A stretch of DNA of 5,688 nucleotides from DATHBP01 sp035296085 (GCA_035296085.1 DATHBP010000037.1:1-5688), one strand, 5' to 3'. Counted from the stretch's first letter, positions 1 through 5,439 are shown. Translations and numbers: made by a program. The notes: a model not told the origin generated them from the letters alone.

Positions 1-311
1 GACTCTGGTCGCTGCCGGGCGGCCGGGTCGAGCCGGGGGAGTCGAAGCAGGGCGCACTCGCCCGGGAGGTGCGGGAGGAGACGGGCCTCGAAGTCCTCGT
101 CGGCGACCTGCTCGGTTCGGTGCAGCGGCCCGGCCCCGGCCGAGTCACCTACGACATCGCCGATTACGAGTGCGAGCCCATCGGTGGCACGTTGGGTGCG
201 GCGTCCGACGCCGCTGCCGTCCGTTGGGTCGGCGCCGGTGAGCTGGACAGGCTCGCCTGCACCCCAGGACTCCTCGAGGCGCTCCGCGAGTGGGGCGTCC
301 TGCCCGCCTAG
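1..311 (+). CDS. NUDIX hydrolase, 3' part (5' end outside window)
   Basis: The reading frame is open from base 3 to a TAG at 309-311 and gives about 102 residues. A complete Nudix box lies at bases 21-89. It fits G-x5-E-x7-R-E-x2-E-E-x-G-L, with G7, E13, R21, E22, E25, E26 and G28 of the visible fragment in place; the REVREE helix carries the Mg2+-binding glutamates. Nudix enzymes hydrolyse nucleoside diphosphates linked to another group (damaged dNTPs, NADH, ADP-ribose and others). The fragment gives no substrate-defining motif, so the substrate is unknown. After the box come a beta-rich segment and a helical C-terminus ending in LREWGVLPA, which looks like a natural end. The box sits near the start of the visible part, so perhaps 20-60 residues are missing. 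An internal GTG at 69 would cut through the box and cannot be the start. The family call is firm; the role is open. Confidence 0.9.
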   Translation, partial: LWSLPGGRVEPGESKQGALAREVREETGLEVLVGDLLGSVQRPGPGRVTYDIADYECEPIGGTLGAASDAAAVRWVGAGELDRLACTPGLLEALREWGVLPA

Positions 312-371
312 CCTCGACGACTTCCCACCAGCCGGTCGCTCGCTTAACGTCCGTATCCAACGCGTGCGGCC

Positions 372-1394
372 ATGCGACTCTGTCTTATGACCTGTTGCTT
401 GGTCGTCTGGGCGCGCCGGCTGTGGTTGGCGCGAGGCGCGGCGGCAGCAAGTGTCGCGGGGGCTTCAATGGCGATGATGCTTGTTGCCTCGTGCGCCTCG
501 ACAGGCCCTGGCGCCACAAGCACTCCCACTGCCGGATGCGCATCCGATGACACGGGCAGCGTCATCGCGTCGTCGCCGGAACCTGCGCCGTCAGAGGCGG
601 GCGCCTACACGCCGTTCGTGTACGAGCCCGAGTTCCCGGGGCAGTTGACGCCGGTGGAGGCACGGGAGTGTCGCAACGAGGTCGTGGCGGCCGGGCAGGA
701 CCCGGCCGCGGACTGGGTCCTGGTGCTCAGCCGCACGGAGTCGGACGACGACCTGACCATCGCCCTGAGGGACGATGCCACCGTCCGTGTCGGCTGTCGG
801 CTCAGCGAGGCGGTGGTTTCTCGACCCGTGGCGGCGCCCATCGCCACCGACGATGCGGGGATCCGCCACCAATGTGGCTCGGTGGCGGGCTACGACTTCA
901 CCGGCTGGACTGTGGTCAGCTCGATGGCTGCCGCCTTCGGCGTCGAGGCAGTGCTCGCCTCGACGAACGGCTACACCGCTTTCTGCAGCCTGCAGCCGAA
1001 CGGCTGGGACTCAGGCAGCGGCCAGGCGGTCACCATGCCCACCTCGAGCGACGTCCGGCTAGGTAGGCGATCGCACGGCTACCAGTTCCCCGGGGACGCC
1101 GGTTTCCACGGATCGGCGCTGAGCCTGAAGACCGAACGCACGCCGATCGAAGGCCAACTGTGGTGGGGCAGCGGCTCCTTGTACGACAGCGCCGGCGAAC
1201 CTGCCGTGGACGCGCACCGGATCACCCTGACATTCTCCGGAATCACGGGGAAGTTCATCGTCCCGGTCGCCCGTGGCCGGTGGGCTGCCCGCATCCATCT
1301 CCCGGAGGCGACGGGCCCTCTGAATGGCTACCGGGCAGTGATCGAAGACGAGTCAGGAGACGTGCTCGGTCAGCACACGAGCTCCCCTAGCTAG
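372..1394 (+). CDS. Probable secreted lipoprotein of unknown function
   Basis: This 340-residue protein has a lipoprotein-type signal. Its n-region contains RR at 15-16 and R21, followed by an Ala-rich hydrophobic stretch (about 22-40) and the lipobox VASC with Cys41. A Thr/Pro/Ser-rich linker follows (about 42-80), as expected for a protein anchored on the outer face of the membrane. I do not recognise the mature part. Two segments look alike: W115 to C142 and W179 to C205 both start with a Trp and run through beta-like sequence to a Cys followed by a polar residue or two and Leu. A third, beta-rich region (about 240-335) resembles a carbohydrate-binding or Ig-like sandwich only in general character. 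Cys56, 100, 142, 168 and 205 could form disulfides. The start is uncertain: ATG 372 and ATG 387 both keep the signal intact and neither has a clear ribosome site. ATG 468 leaves too short a signal. It is 60 bases after the NUDIX stop and may have its own promoter. Confidence 0.75.
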   Translation: MRLCLMTCCLVVWARRLWLARGAAAASVAGASMAMMLVASCASTGPGATSTPTAGCASDDTGSVIASSPEPAPSEAGAYTPFVYEPEFPGQLTPVEARECRNEVVAAGQDPAADWVLVLSRTESDDDLTIALRDDATVRVGCRLSEAVVSRPVAAPIATDDAGIRHQCGSVAGYDFTGWTVVSSMAAAFGVEAVLASTNGYTAFCSLQPNGWDSGSGQAVTMPTSSDVRLGRRSHGYQFPGDAGFHGSALSLKTERTPIEGQLWWGSGSLYDSAGEPAVDAHRITLTFSGITGKFIVPVARGRWAARIHLPEATGPLNGYRAVIEDESGDVLGQHTSSPS

Positions 1395-1402
1395 ACACTC
1401 CG

Positions 1403-1966
1403 CTAGCAGTTCCACCGGGTGACAACGGGCGTCTCCCGCTCATAGCCGAGCACGCCGATCGTCGCGGTGTCGAGCTTGAACGAGCGCCCGTCGGTGACCG
1501 GCTCGCCGATCCAGCGTGCCGCGAGCCCGCGCAGCGTGTGCGAGTGTCCGAAGACGAGCACATCGCCGGTGCTCTCCCGGACCGTGTTGATCAGGCGATC
1601 GAGGCGGGCGCTCACGTCGGCTGCCGCTTCGCCGCCGGGGCTCGGGTGAGTCCAGACTGTCCAGCCCGGGACCGTTTCGCGGATCTGCGCCGTGGTGATT
1701 CCCTCGTACTCCCCGTAGTCCCACTCGCTCAGCTCGTCGACCTCAGTAGCTTCCGGAAAGCCAGCCAGTCGGGCGGTCTCCCGGGCGCGTTGCCGCGGAC
1801 TGGTGAGCACCCGGTCGAACGTCGCCCCGGCCAGCCGGGCACCAAGCGACTTCGCCGCGGCTACGCCGACGTCGGTCAGCGGCAGCTCAGTACGCGAGGT
1901 GTGTCTGCCGTCTCGGCTCCACTCGGTTTCGCCGTGGCGGACGATCCACAGCTCAGTACCCGTCAC
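1403..1966 (-). CDS. Histidine phosphatase family protein (phosphoglycerate mutase-like)
   Basis: The predicted protein has 187 residues. The N-terminal RHGETEW motif holds the phospho-accepting His (R10-H11-G12). SPRQRARETA supplies the phosphate-binding Arg (R58). E81 in SEWDYGEYEG is the likely proton donor, and H141 in FGHSH is the second catalytic His. The region from EWDYG through WTVWTHPSPGGE resembles, from memory, the mycobacterial acid phosphatase Rv3214 (formerly called Gpm2), so a phosphatase is more likely than a true mutase. The substrate is unknown. The start chosen is GTG at 1966-1964. The frame stays open upstream to 2080, but that part lies inside the preceding hydratase gene and has no family character. 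It starts 17 bases after the hydratase stop and has no strong ribosome site, so it is probably the last gene of the operon. In the second His motif, Ser follows His where Gly is usual. Confidence 0.88.
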   Translation of the reverse strand: MTGTELWIVRHGETEWSRDGRHTSRTELPLTDVGVAAAKSLGARLAGATFDRVLTSPRQRARETARLAGFPEATEVDELSEWDYGEYEGITTAQIRETVPGWTVWTHPSPGGEAAADVSARLDRLINTVRESTGDVLVFGHSHTLRGLAARWIGEPVTDGRSFKLDTATIGVLGYERETPVVTRWNC

Positions 1967-1983
1967 CGAAACAGTGTTGCCGG

Positions 1984-2490
1984 TCAGCTGGCGGCCGGCG
2001 TCGGTCGGCCGGGCTGATCGCCGCCGCGCGCGTCGAGGTAGCTCTCCTTCGGCACCAGCACCCTGCGCCGGAAGACGCACACCAGGGTGCCGTCTTGGTT
2101 GTAGCCCCTGGTCTCCACCGACACGATGCCCCGGTCGTCTTTGGACGTGCTCTCGCGCTTGTCGAGCACCGTCGTCTCGCCGTACAGGGTGTCGCCGTGA
2201 TACGTCGGGGCAACGTGGCGCAGCGACTCGACCTCCAGGTTGGCGATGGCCTTGCCCGAGACGTCAGCAACGCTCATGCCAAGCAGCAGCGAATAGACGT
2301 AGTTGCCGACCACGACGTTGCGGCCGTACTGCGTCGACCCCTCGGCGTAGTGGCGGTCCAGGTGCAGCGGGTGGTGGTTCATCGTGAGCAGGCAGAACAG
2401 GTGGTCGTCGTACTCCGTCACCGTCTTGCCCGGCCAGTGCTTGTACGTCGCCCCGACCTCGAACTCCTCGTAGCTGCGGCCGAACTGCAT
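1984..2490 (-). CDS. MaoC-type enoyl-CoA hydratase, likely mesaconyl-CoA or related hydratase
   Basis: This is a 168-residue single hot-dog protein of the MaoC family, cytoplasmic and usually dimeric. The hydratase region is LLTMNHHPLHLD (34-45). His43 matches the catalytic His of R-hydratases. The usual Asp and Asn of the D-x-N-P-x-H motif are here N38 and H40, a variant I recall in close MaoC relatives associated with mesaconyl-CoA/itaconyl-CoA-type substrates. The central NVVVGNYVYSLLLGMSV and NLEVESLRHVAPTYHGDTL segments are the hot-dog helix and substrate-loop strands. Next to an acyl-CoA dehydrogenase and a malyl-CoA-lyase-like gene, hydration of mesaconyl-CoA to beta-methylmalyl-CoA is the best guess (mch-like). 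Methylglutaconyl- or itaconyl-CoA hydration is the alternative. ATG 2490 is preceded by GAGG at 2501-2498, which overlaps the TGA of the upstream stress-protein gene, so translation of the two is probably coupled. Family call is firm; substrate is inferred from context. Confidence 0.9.
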   Translation of the reverse strand: MQFGRSYEEFEVGATYKHWPGKTVTEYDDHLFCLLTMNHHPLHLDRHYAEGSTQYGRNVVVGNYVYSLLLGMSVADVSGKAIANLEVESLRHVAPTYHGDTLYGETTVLDKRESTSKDDRGIVSVETRGYNQDGTLVCVFRRRVLVPKESYLDARGGDQPGRPTPAAS

Positions 2491-2499
2491 GCGCCTGCC

Positions 2500-2997
2500 T
2501 CAGCCGCGCAGGGAGAGCTTCGCGAGCAGGTTGCGCGCCTCTTCGGCGCGCTGGTGCTGGCACAGGACGTCGTACGACGTGGCGACGACGCTGGTCGTCG
2601 ACGTGAAGTCGCGCTGACCGCCGGTGAACGAGTAGCCGACCAGCGCGGTGATAGCACCGAAGACGGCGCCGAACAGCAGCCCGAATAGCAGCAGGAGCAG
2701 AAAGCTGCTGCCTTCGGTCGAGAACAACACGAGCAGCAGGCCGACGAACAACCCCCACCAGGCACCGCCCAGCGCACCGGCGAGCGCGACCCGGCCGCGG
2801 GTGAGCCGTCCGGTGACCCGCTCGACGAGGCGCAGGTCGTTGCCGACGATCGTCACGTTCTCGACCGGGAACTCCTCGTCGGACAGGTAGTCCACGGCTC
2901 GCTGCGCCTCGGCATAGGTGGCGTACTTGCCGACCGGTAGGCCGGTGGGCGGCTCCGGGAGCTGGCGGGCTCGCTGTTGGGACATGCGCTGCGACAT
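2500..2997 (-). CDS. General stress protein, YflT-like domain plus two transmembrane helices
   Basis: The 165-residue protein starts with a short polar tail (1-20). A small alpha/beta domain follows at about 22-60, with KYATYAEAQRAVDYLSDEEF and the strand VENVTIVGND. This resembles the heat-induced stress protein YflT / GSP17M domain seen in many actinobacterial 'general stress proteins'. Two glycine-rich hydrophobic helices follow (about 70-92 and 98-121), separated by STEGSS, and then a cytoplasmic tail. The tail (about 138-162, VVATSYDVLCQHQRAEEARNLL) may pack on the first domain. Molecular function is unknown for the family. ATG 2997 is preferred over the internal ATG at 2985 because GGAAGGGG (3010-3003) precedes it by 5 bases. 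It follows a 163-base structured gap after the dehydrogenase gene and ends 9 bases before the hydratase start. A membrane stress protein inside a carbon-metabolism operon is unexpected. Confidence 0.82.
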   Translation of the reverse strand: MSQRMSQQRARQLPEPPTGLPVGKYATYAEAQRAVDYLSDEEFPVENVTIVGNDLRLVERVTGRLTRGRVALAGALGGAWWGLFVGLLLVLFSTEGSSFLLLLLFGLLFGAVFGAITALVGYSFTGGQRDFTSTTSVVATSYDVLCQHQRAEEARNLLAKLSLRG

Positions 2998-3002
2998 GGT
3001 CG

Positions 3003-3010
3003 CCCCTTCC
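3003..3010 (-). promoter_or_regulatory. Ribosome binding site of the stress-protein gene
   Basis: GGAAGGGG on the minus strand lies 5 bases before ATG 2997. It supports this start over the ATG at 2985 and shows that the gene is initiated afresh after the structured gap. Confidence 0.65.
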
Positions 3011-3029
3011 GTGAGTGCTCATTCTCCCG

Positions 3030-3075
3030 TGCCGTGCGGCTTCGCGTCGAACCGTAAGCCCTGCTTCGCACGGCA
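3030..3075. repeat. 9-bp inverted repeat upstream of the stress-protein gene (hairpin C)
   Basis: TGCCGTGCG (3030-3038) and CGCACGGCA (3067-3075) are exact reverse complements around a 28-base loop. The element abuts hairpin B, so hairpins A-C fill most of the gap between dehydrogenase and stress-protein genes. The long loop makes a stable RNA stem less certain than for hairpin A. Confidence 0.55.
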
Positions 3076-3120
3076 GTTGCCCACTTCGCGGGGCGGATCC
3101 GCCGCGCCAAGCGGGCAACT
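3075..3120. repeat. Composite inverted repeat overlapping hairpin A (hairpin B)
   Basis: AGTTGCCC (3075-3082) pairs exactly with GGGCAACT (3113-3120). Inside it, near-complementary flanks surround the perfect 12-base palindrome GGCGGATCCGCC (3092-3103). The right outer arm is also part of hairpin A, so on one RNA the two outer stems cannot form together. Confidence 0.75.
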
Positions 3121-3144
3121 ACCCACACAACCGGGTAGTTGCCC
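3113..3144. repeat. Perfect 12-bp inverted repeat (hairpin A)
   Basis: GGGCAACTACCC (3113-3124) and GGGTAGTTGCCC (3133-3144) are exact reverse complements separated by 8 bases. The element starts 17 bases after the dehydrogenase stop in the direction of transcription. No T-run follows on either strand, so it is not a textbook intrinsic terminator. An mRNA-stabilising 3' hairpin, an attenuator arm or a dispersed palindromic repeat are all possible. Confidence 0.85.
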
Positions 3145-3160
3145 CAGGCCGCCGCGGAGC

Positions 3161-4360
3161 TCAGGCGCGCAGTGCGTAGTCCTCGAGGAGCCGGCGGCCG
3201 ATGATCATCCGCTGGATGTCGGCTGTGCCCTCGCCGATGAGCAGCATCGGCGCCTCCCGGTAGAGCCGCTCGATCTCGTACTCCTTGGAGAACCCGTAGC
3301 CGCCGTGGATGCGGAACGAGTCCTCGACAACCTGGGAGCAGTACTCGCTCGCGAGGTACTTGGCCATGCCCGACTGCAGATCCCCCCGCCCCCCCGAGTC
3401 CTTGGCGCGGGCGGCTTTGACCATCAGCTGGTGCGCGGCCTCCACCTTGGTGCCCATCTCGGCGATGCGGAACAGCACCGCCTGGTGGTCGGCGATCTTC
3501 TTGCCGAAGGCCTCCCGCTGTTGGGCGTACGCCACACCGAGCTCGAACGCGCGCAACGCGACACCGCACCCCCGGGCCGCCACGTTGACGCGACCGACTT
3601 CGACGCCGTCCATCATGTGGTAGAAGCCTCTGCCCGGCTGTCCACCGAGGATCTGGGCCGCAGCGACCTCGAACCCGTCGAAGACCATCTCGGTCGTGTC
3701 GACGCCCTTGTAGCCCATCTTCTCGAGTTTTCCGGGCACGGTGAGCCCCGGCAGCACATCGCCGAACCCCGGCTCCTTCTCGACCAGGAATGTCGACATG
3801 TTGCGGTAGACGCTGTCCGCGCCGGTGTCGGTCTTGACGAGCACGGCGACCAGGTTGGCCGACGCGCCGTTGGTGAGCCACATCTTCTGCCCGTTGATCA
3901 CGTATCCGTCGTCCCCGTTCGGCGTCGCCTTGGTCGTGATCGCAGACACATCCGACCCGCAGCCCGGCTCGGACATCGAGAACGCCCCGCGTACGTCCCC
4001 GGTCGCCATCTGCGGAAGCAGCCGCTGTCTCTGCTCGTCGGTGCCGTGCTTGGCGAGCATGTACGCCACGATGAAGTGGGTGTTGACGATGCCGCTGACG
4101 CTCATCCAGCCGCGCGAGATCTCCTCGACCACGAGGGCGTATGTGAGCAGCGACTCGCCGAGCCCGCCGTACTCCTCGGGGATGGTGAGCCCGAACAGGC
4201 CGAGCTCCTTCATGCCCTCGACGATTTCGGTGGGGTACTCGTCGGCGTGCTCGAGCCGGGTGGCGACCGGCAGGATCTCGTTGTCGACGAAGTCGCGGAC
4301 CGTCTTCAGGATCTCGGTCTGGACGTCGGTGAGTCCTTCGGTCTCGCAGAGGCGGCCCAT
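3161..4360 (-). CDS. Acyl-CoA dehydrogenase (candidate methylsuccinyl-CoA dehydrogenase)
   Basis: The 399-residue length is normal for an FAD-dependent acyl-CoA dehydrogenase. In order there are an N-terminal helical domain (1-125), the first family signature with SMSEPGCGSD (128-137), a middle beta domain with NGQKMWLTNGA (156-166), and the C-terminal helical domain. That domain carries the FAD/tetramer segment QREAFGKKIADHQ (281-293) and FRIHGGYGFSKEYEIERLYR. E377 in LIGEGT sits at the MCAD-type catalytic base position. The enzyme oxidises acyl-CoA to trans-2-enoyl-CoA and passes electrons to ETF. From context the substrate could be methylsuccinyl-CoA. Proteobacterial methylsuccinyl-CoA dehydrogenases have a longer N-terminus, but I recall actinobacterial candidates of about 400 residues. 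Isovaleryl-CoA or another branched acyl-CoA is the alternative. ATG 4360 is chosen because GAGGGAG (4373-4367) lies 6 bases upstream. A GTG at 4375 overlaps the lyase TGA as GTGA and would add 5 residues, but has poorer spacing. Confidence 0.93.
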   Translation of the reverse strand: MGRLCETEGLTDVQTEILKTVRDFVDNEILPVATRLEHADEYPTEIVEGMKELGLFGLTIPEEYGGLGESLLTYALVVEEISRGWMSVSGIVNTHFIVAYMLAKHGTDEQRQRLLPQMATGDVRGAFSMSEPGCGSDVSAITTKATPNGDDGYVINGQKMWLTNGASANLVAVLVKTDTGADSVYRNMSTFLVEKEPGFGDVLPGLTVPGKLEKMGYKGVDTTEMVFDGFEVAAAQILGGQPGRGFYHMMDGVEVGRVNVAARGCGVALRAFELGVAYAQQREAFGKKIADHQAVLFRIAEMGTKVEAAHQLMVKAARAKDSGGRGDLQSGMAKYLASEYCSQVVEDSFRIHGGYGFSKEYEIERLYREAPMLLIGEGTADIQRMIIGRRLLEDYALRA

Positions 4361-4366
4361 CGAACG

Positions 4367-4373
4367 CTCCCTC
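4367..4373 (-). promoter_or_regulatory. Ribosome binding site deciding the dehydrogenase start
   Basis: GAGGGAG on the minus strand is followed by a 6-base spacer and ATG 4360. It begins within the end of the lyase gene (stop 4374-4372), so translation of the two genes may be coupled. It favours ATG 4360 over the overlapping GTG 4375. Confidence 0.7.
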
Positions 4374-5331
4374 ACTCCGTCGGCGGTGACCAGCGCTGGG
4401 TGCGCTCCATCCCGGCCGCGCGGCCCTTGGCCGCGACGACGAGCGCCATCTTGCGCGACGCCTCGTCGATCATCGCGTCCCCGAGCATCACCGCACCGAG
4501 CGCGCCACCGCGTTCGGAGGTGAAGTACTCATAGGCGTCCAGCACGTCTTCAGCGTGGTCGTAGTCGGACTGCAGCGGCGAGTAGACCTCGTTGGCCGCC
4601 GCGATCTGGTCGGGGTGCAACACCCACTTGCCGTCGAAGCCCAGGGCGGCCGACCGGCCGGCCACCCGGCGGAAGCCGTCGACATCGCGCACCTGGAGGT
4701 ACGGCCCGTCGATCGCCTGCACGTCGTTGGCACGGGCCGCCATCAGCAGCCGCATGAGGATGTAGTGGTAGGCATCACCGACGTCGTAGCCGGGCGGCTG
4801 CTCACCCACGACCAGCGACTTCATGGCGATCGAGGCCATGAAGTCGGCAGGCCCGAAGATGATCGTCTCGATCCGAGCAGACGCGGCCGCGATGGCGTCC
4901 ACGTTGACCAGGCCCTTGGCGTTCTCGATCTGGGCCTCGATTCCGATGCGACCGACTTCGAGGCCGGCTTCGGTCTCGATCTGGGTGAGCAACAGGTCCA
5001 GCGCGACGACGTGCTCGGCCGTTTGCACCTTCGGCAGCATGATGCAGTCCAGGTTCGCCCCGGCCCCTTCGACGACTGAAATCACGTCGCGGTAGGTCCA
5101 CTGCGTCGTCCAGTCGTTGACGCGCACGACGCGGGTCTTGTCGCCCCACCCGCCCTCGTTGAGCGCCGCGACCACGTTGTCCCTGGCACCGGGCTTGGCG
5201 ATCGGAGCGACGGAGTCTTCGAGGTCGAGGAACACCTGGTCGGCGTCGAGGCCCTTGGCCTTGGCCAGGAATCGCGGGTTGGACCCCGGTACCGCGAGGC
5301 AGGAGCGCCGGGCTCGCAGTGCGTGCGGCAC
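4372..5331 (-). CDS. CoA-ester lyase, HpcH/HpaI-citrate lyase beta family (malyl-CoA/beta-methylmalyl-CoA lyase-like)
   Basis: This 319-residue TIM-barrel lyase has these motifs: CLAVPGSNPRF (11-21), FLDLEDSVAP (34-43), VRVND with R70, IMLPKV (97-102), QIENAKG with E136, and FGPADFMAS with D163. E136 and D163 are the expected Mg2+ ligands. The length and the segments WTYRDVISVVEGAG (78-91) and AIDGPY (206-211) match the malyl-CoA lyase branch better than the shorter (about 270 residue) CitE proteins. D289 in the C-terminal lid (AMIDEAS) aligns, by eye, with the Asp proposed as a catalytic residue donated by the neighbouring subunit in malyl-CoA lyases. The likely reaction is cleavage of beta-methylmalyl-CoA to glyoxylate and propionyl-CoA and/or malyl-CoA to acetyl-CoA and glyoxylate (mcl). 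Beta-hydroxyacyl-CoA lyase in leucine or itaconate breakdown is the alternative. The GTG start at 5331 has a strong ribosome site. It is probably the first gene of the operon. Confidence 0.92.
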   Translation of the reverse strand: MPHALRARRSCLAVPGSNPRFLAKAKGLDADQVFLDLEDSVAPIAKPGARDNVVAALNEGGWGDKTRVVRVNDWTTQWTYRDVISVVEGAGANLDCIMLPKVQTAEHVVALDLLLTQIETEAGLEVGRIGIEAQIENAKGLVNVDAIAAASARIETIIFGPADFMASIAMKSLVVGEQPPGYDVGDAYHYILMRLLMAARANDVQAIDGPYLQVRDVDGFRRVAGRSAALGFDGKWVLHPDQIAAANEVYSPLQSDYDHAEDVLDAYEYFTSERGGALGAVMLGDAMIDEASRKMALVVAAKGRAAGMERTQRWSPPTE

Positions 5332-5334
5332 GCG

Positions 5335-5342
5335 TCACCTCT
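5335..5342 (-). promoter_or_regulatory. Strong ribosome binding site of the CoA-ester lyase gene
   Basis: On the minus strand AGAGGTGA is a near-complete anti-16S match, and its GAGG core lies 6 bases before the GTG at 5331. It decides this GTG as the start and marks the lyase as an independently initiated, probably first, gene. Confidence 0.75.
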
Positions 5343-5379
5343 TCGAACCGGTCACAGGGTCGGCGAAAGCGTACTTGGC

Positions 5380-5429
5380 GAGTTGTCAGGTGCCTGACGA
5401 CGCATAGGCCGTCTACGCCCTGACAACTC
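5380..5429. repeat. 11-bp inverted repeat with nested operator-like palindrome upstream of the lyase gene
   Basis: GAGTTGTCAGG (5380-5390) and CCTGACAACTC (5419-5429) are exact reverse complements, 28 bases apart. Nested at the left arm is GTCAGG-TG-CCTGAC (5385-5398), giving three GTCAGG/CCTGAC half-sites in 40 bases. It lies 49-98 bases upstream of the lyase start and just after the transporter stop. It could be an operator for the lyase operon or the transporter's 3' hairpin; no T-run follows. The rest of the 5332-5439 gap holds only the lyase ribosome site; I see no convincing -35/-10 pair. Confidence 0.6.
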
Positions 5430-5439
5430 CGGAGAACGC

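Noticed and set aside
354..372. Promoter with a TATCCA -10 box giving a near-leaderless lipoprotein mRNA.
   Set aside because: There is no matching -35 element and the -10 match is weak, so it could not be supported.
1967..2080. N-terminal extension of the histidine phosphatase to an ATG at 2080.
   Set aside because: These codons overlap the end of the hydratase gene, and the added residues are Arg-rich without family character. The family starts just before the RHGE motif.
3013..3021. A CIRCE (HrcA) heat-shock operator half-site ahead of the stress-protein gene: TGAGCACTC on the minus strand, 8 of 9 bases of TTAGCACTC.
   Set aside because: The other half-site at the required 9-base spacing is absent, so a lone half-match is not evidence of an HrcA operator.
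2264..3118. A long minus-strand frame covering the hydratase and stress-protein region, and a similar one at 2853-3881.
   Set aside because: They are Arg/Ala/Pro-rich out-of-phase frames across genes with clear motifs and ribosome sites.
2918..4534. A 538-codon open frame on the plus strand, opposite the dehydrogenase gene.
   Set aside because: It mirrors the dehydrogenase and parts of its neighbours. Its product has no family motif and is rich in Arg/His/Asp/Val as expected for a high-GC antisense frame, while the minus strand encodes complete dehydrogenase and lyase signatures.
5380..5429. Intrinsic terminator for the transporter gene.
   Set aside because: The stem is only 11 bp with a 28-base loop and no T-run follows on either strand; it is kept as an inverted repeat of uncertain role.
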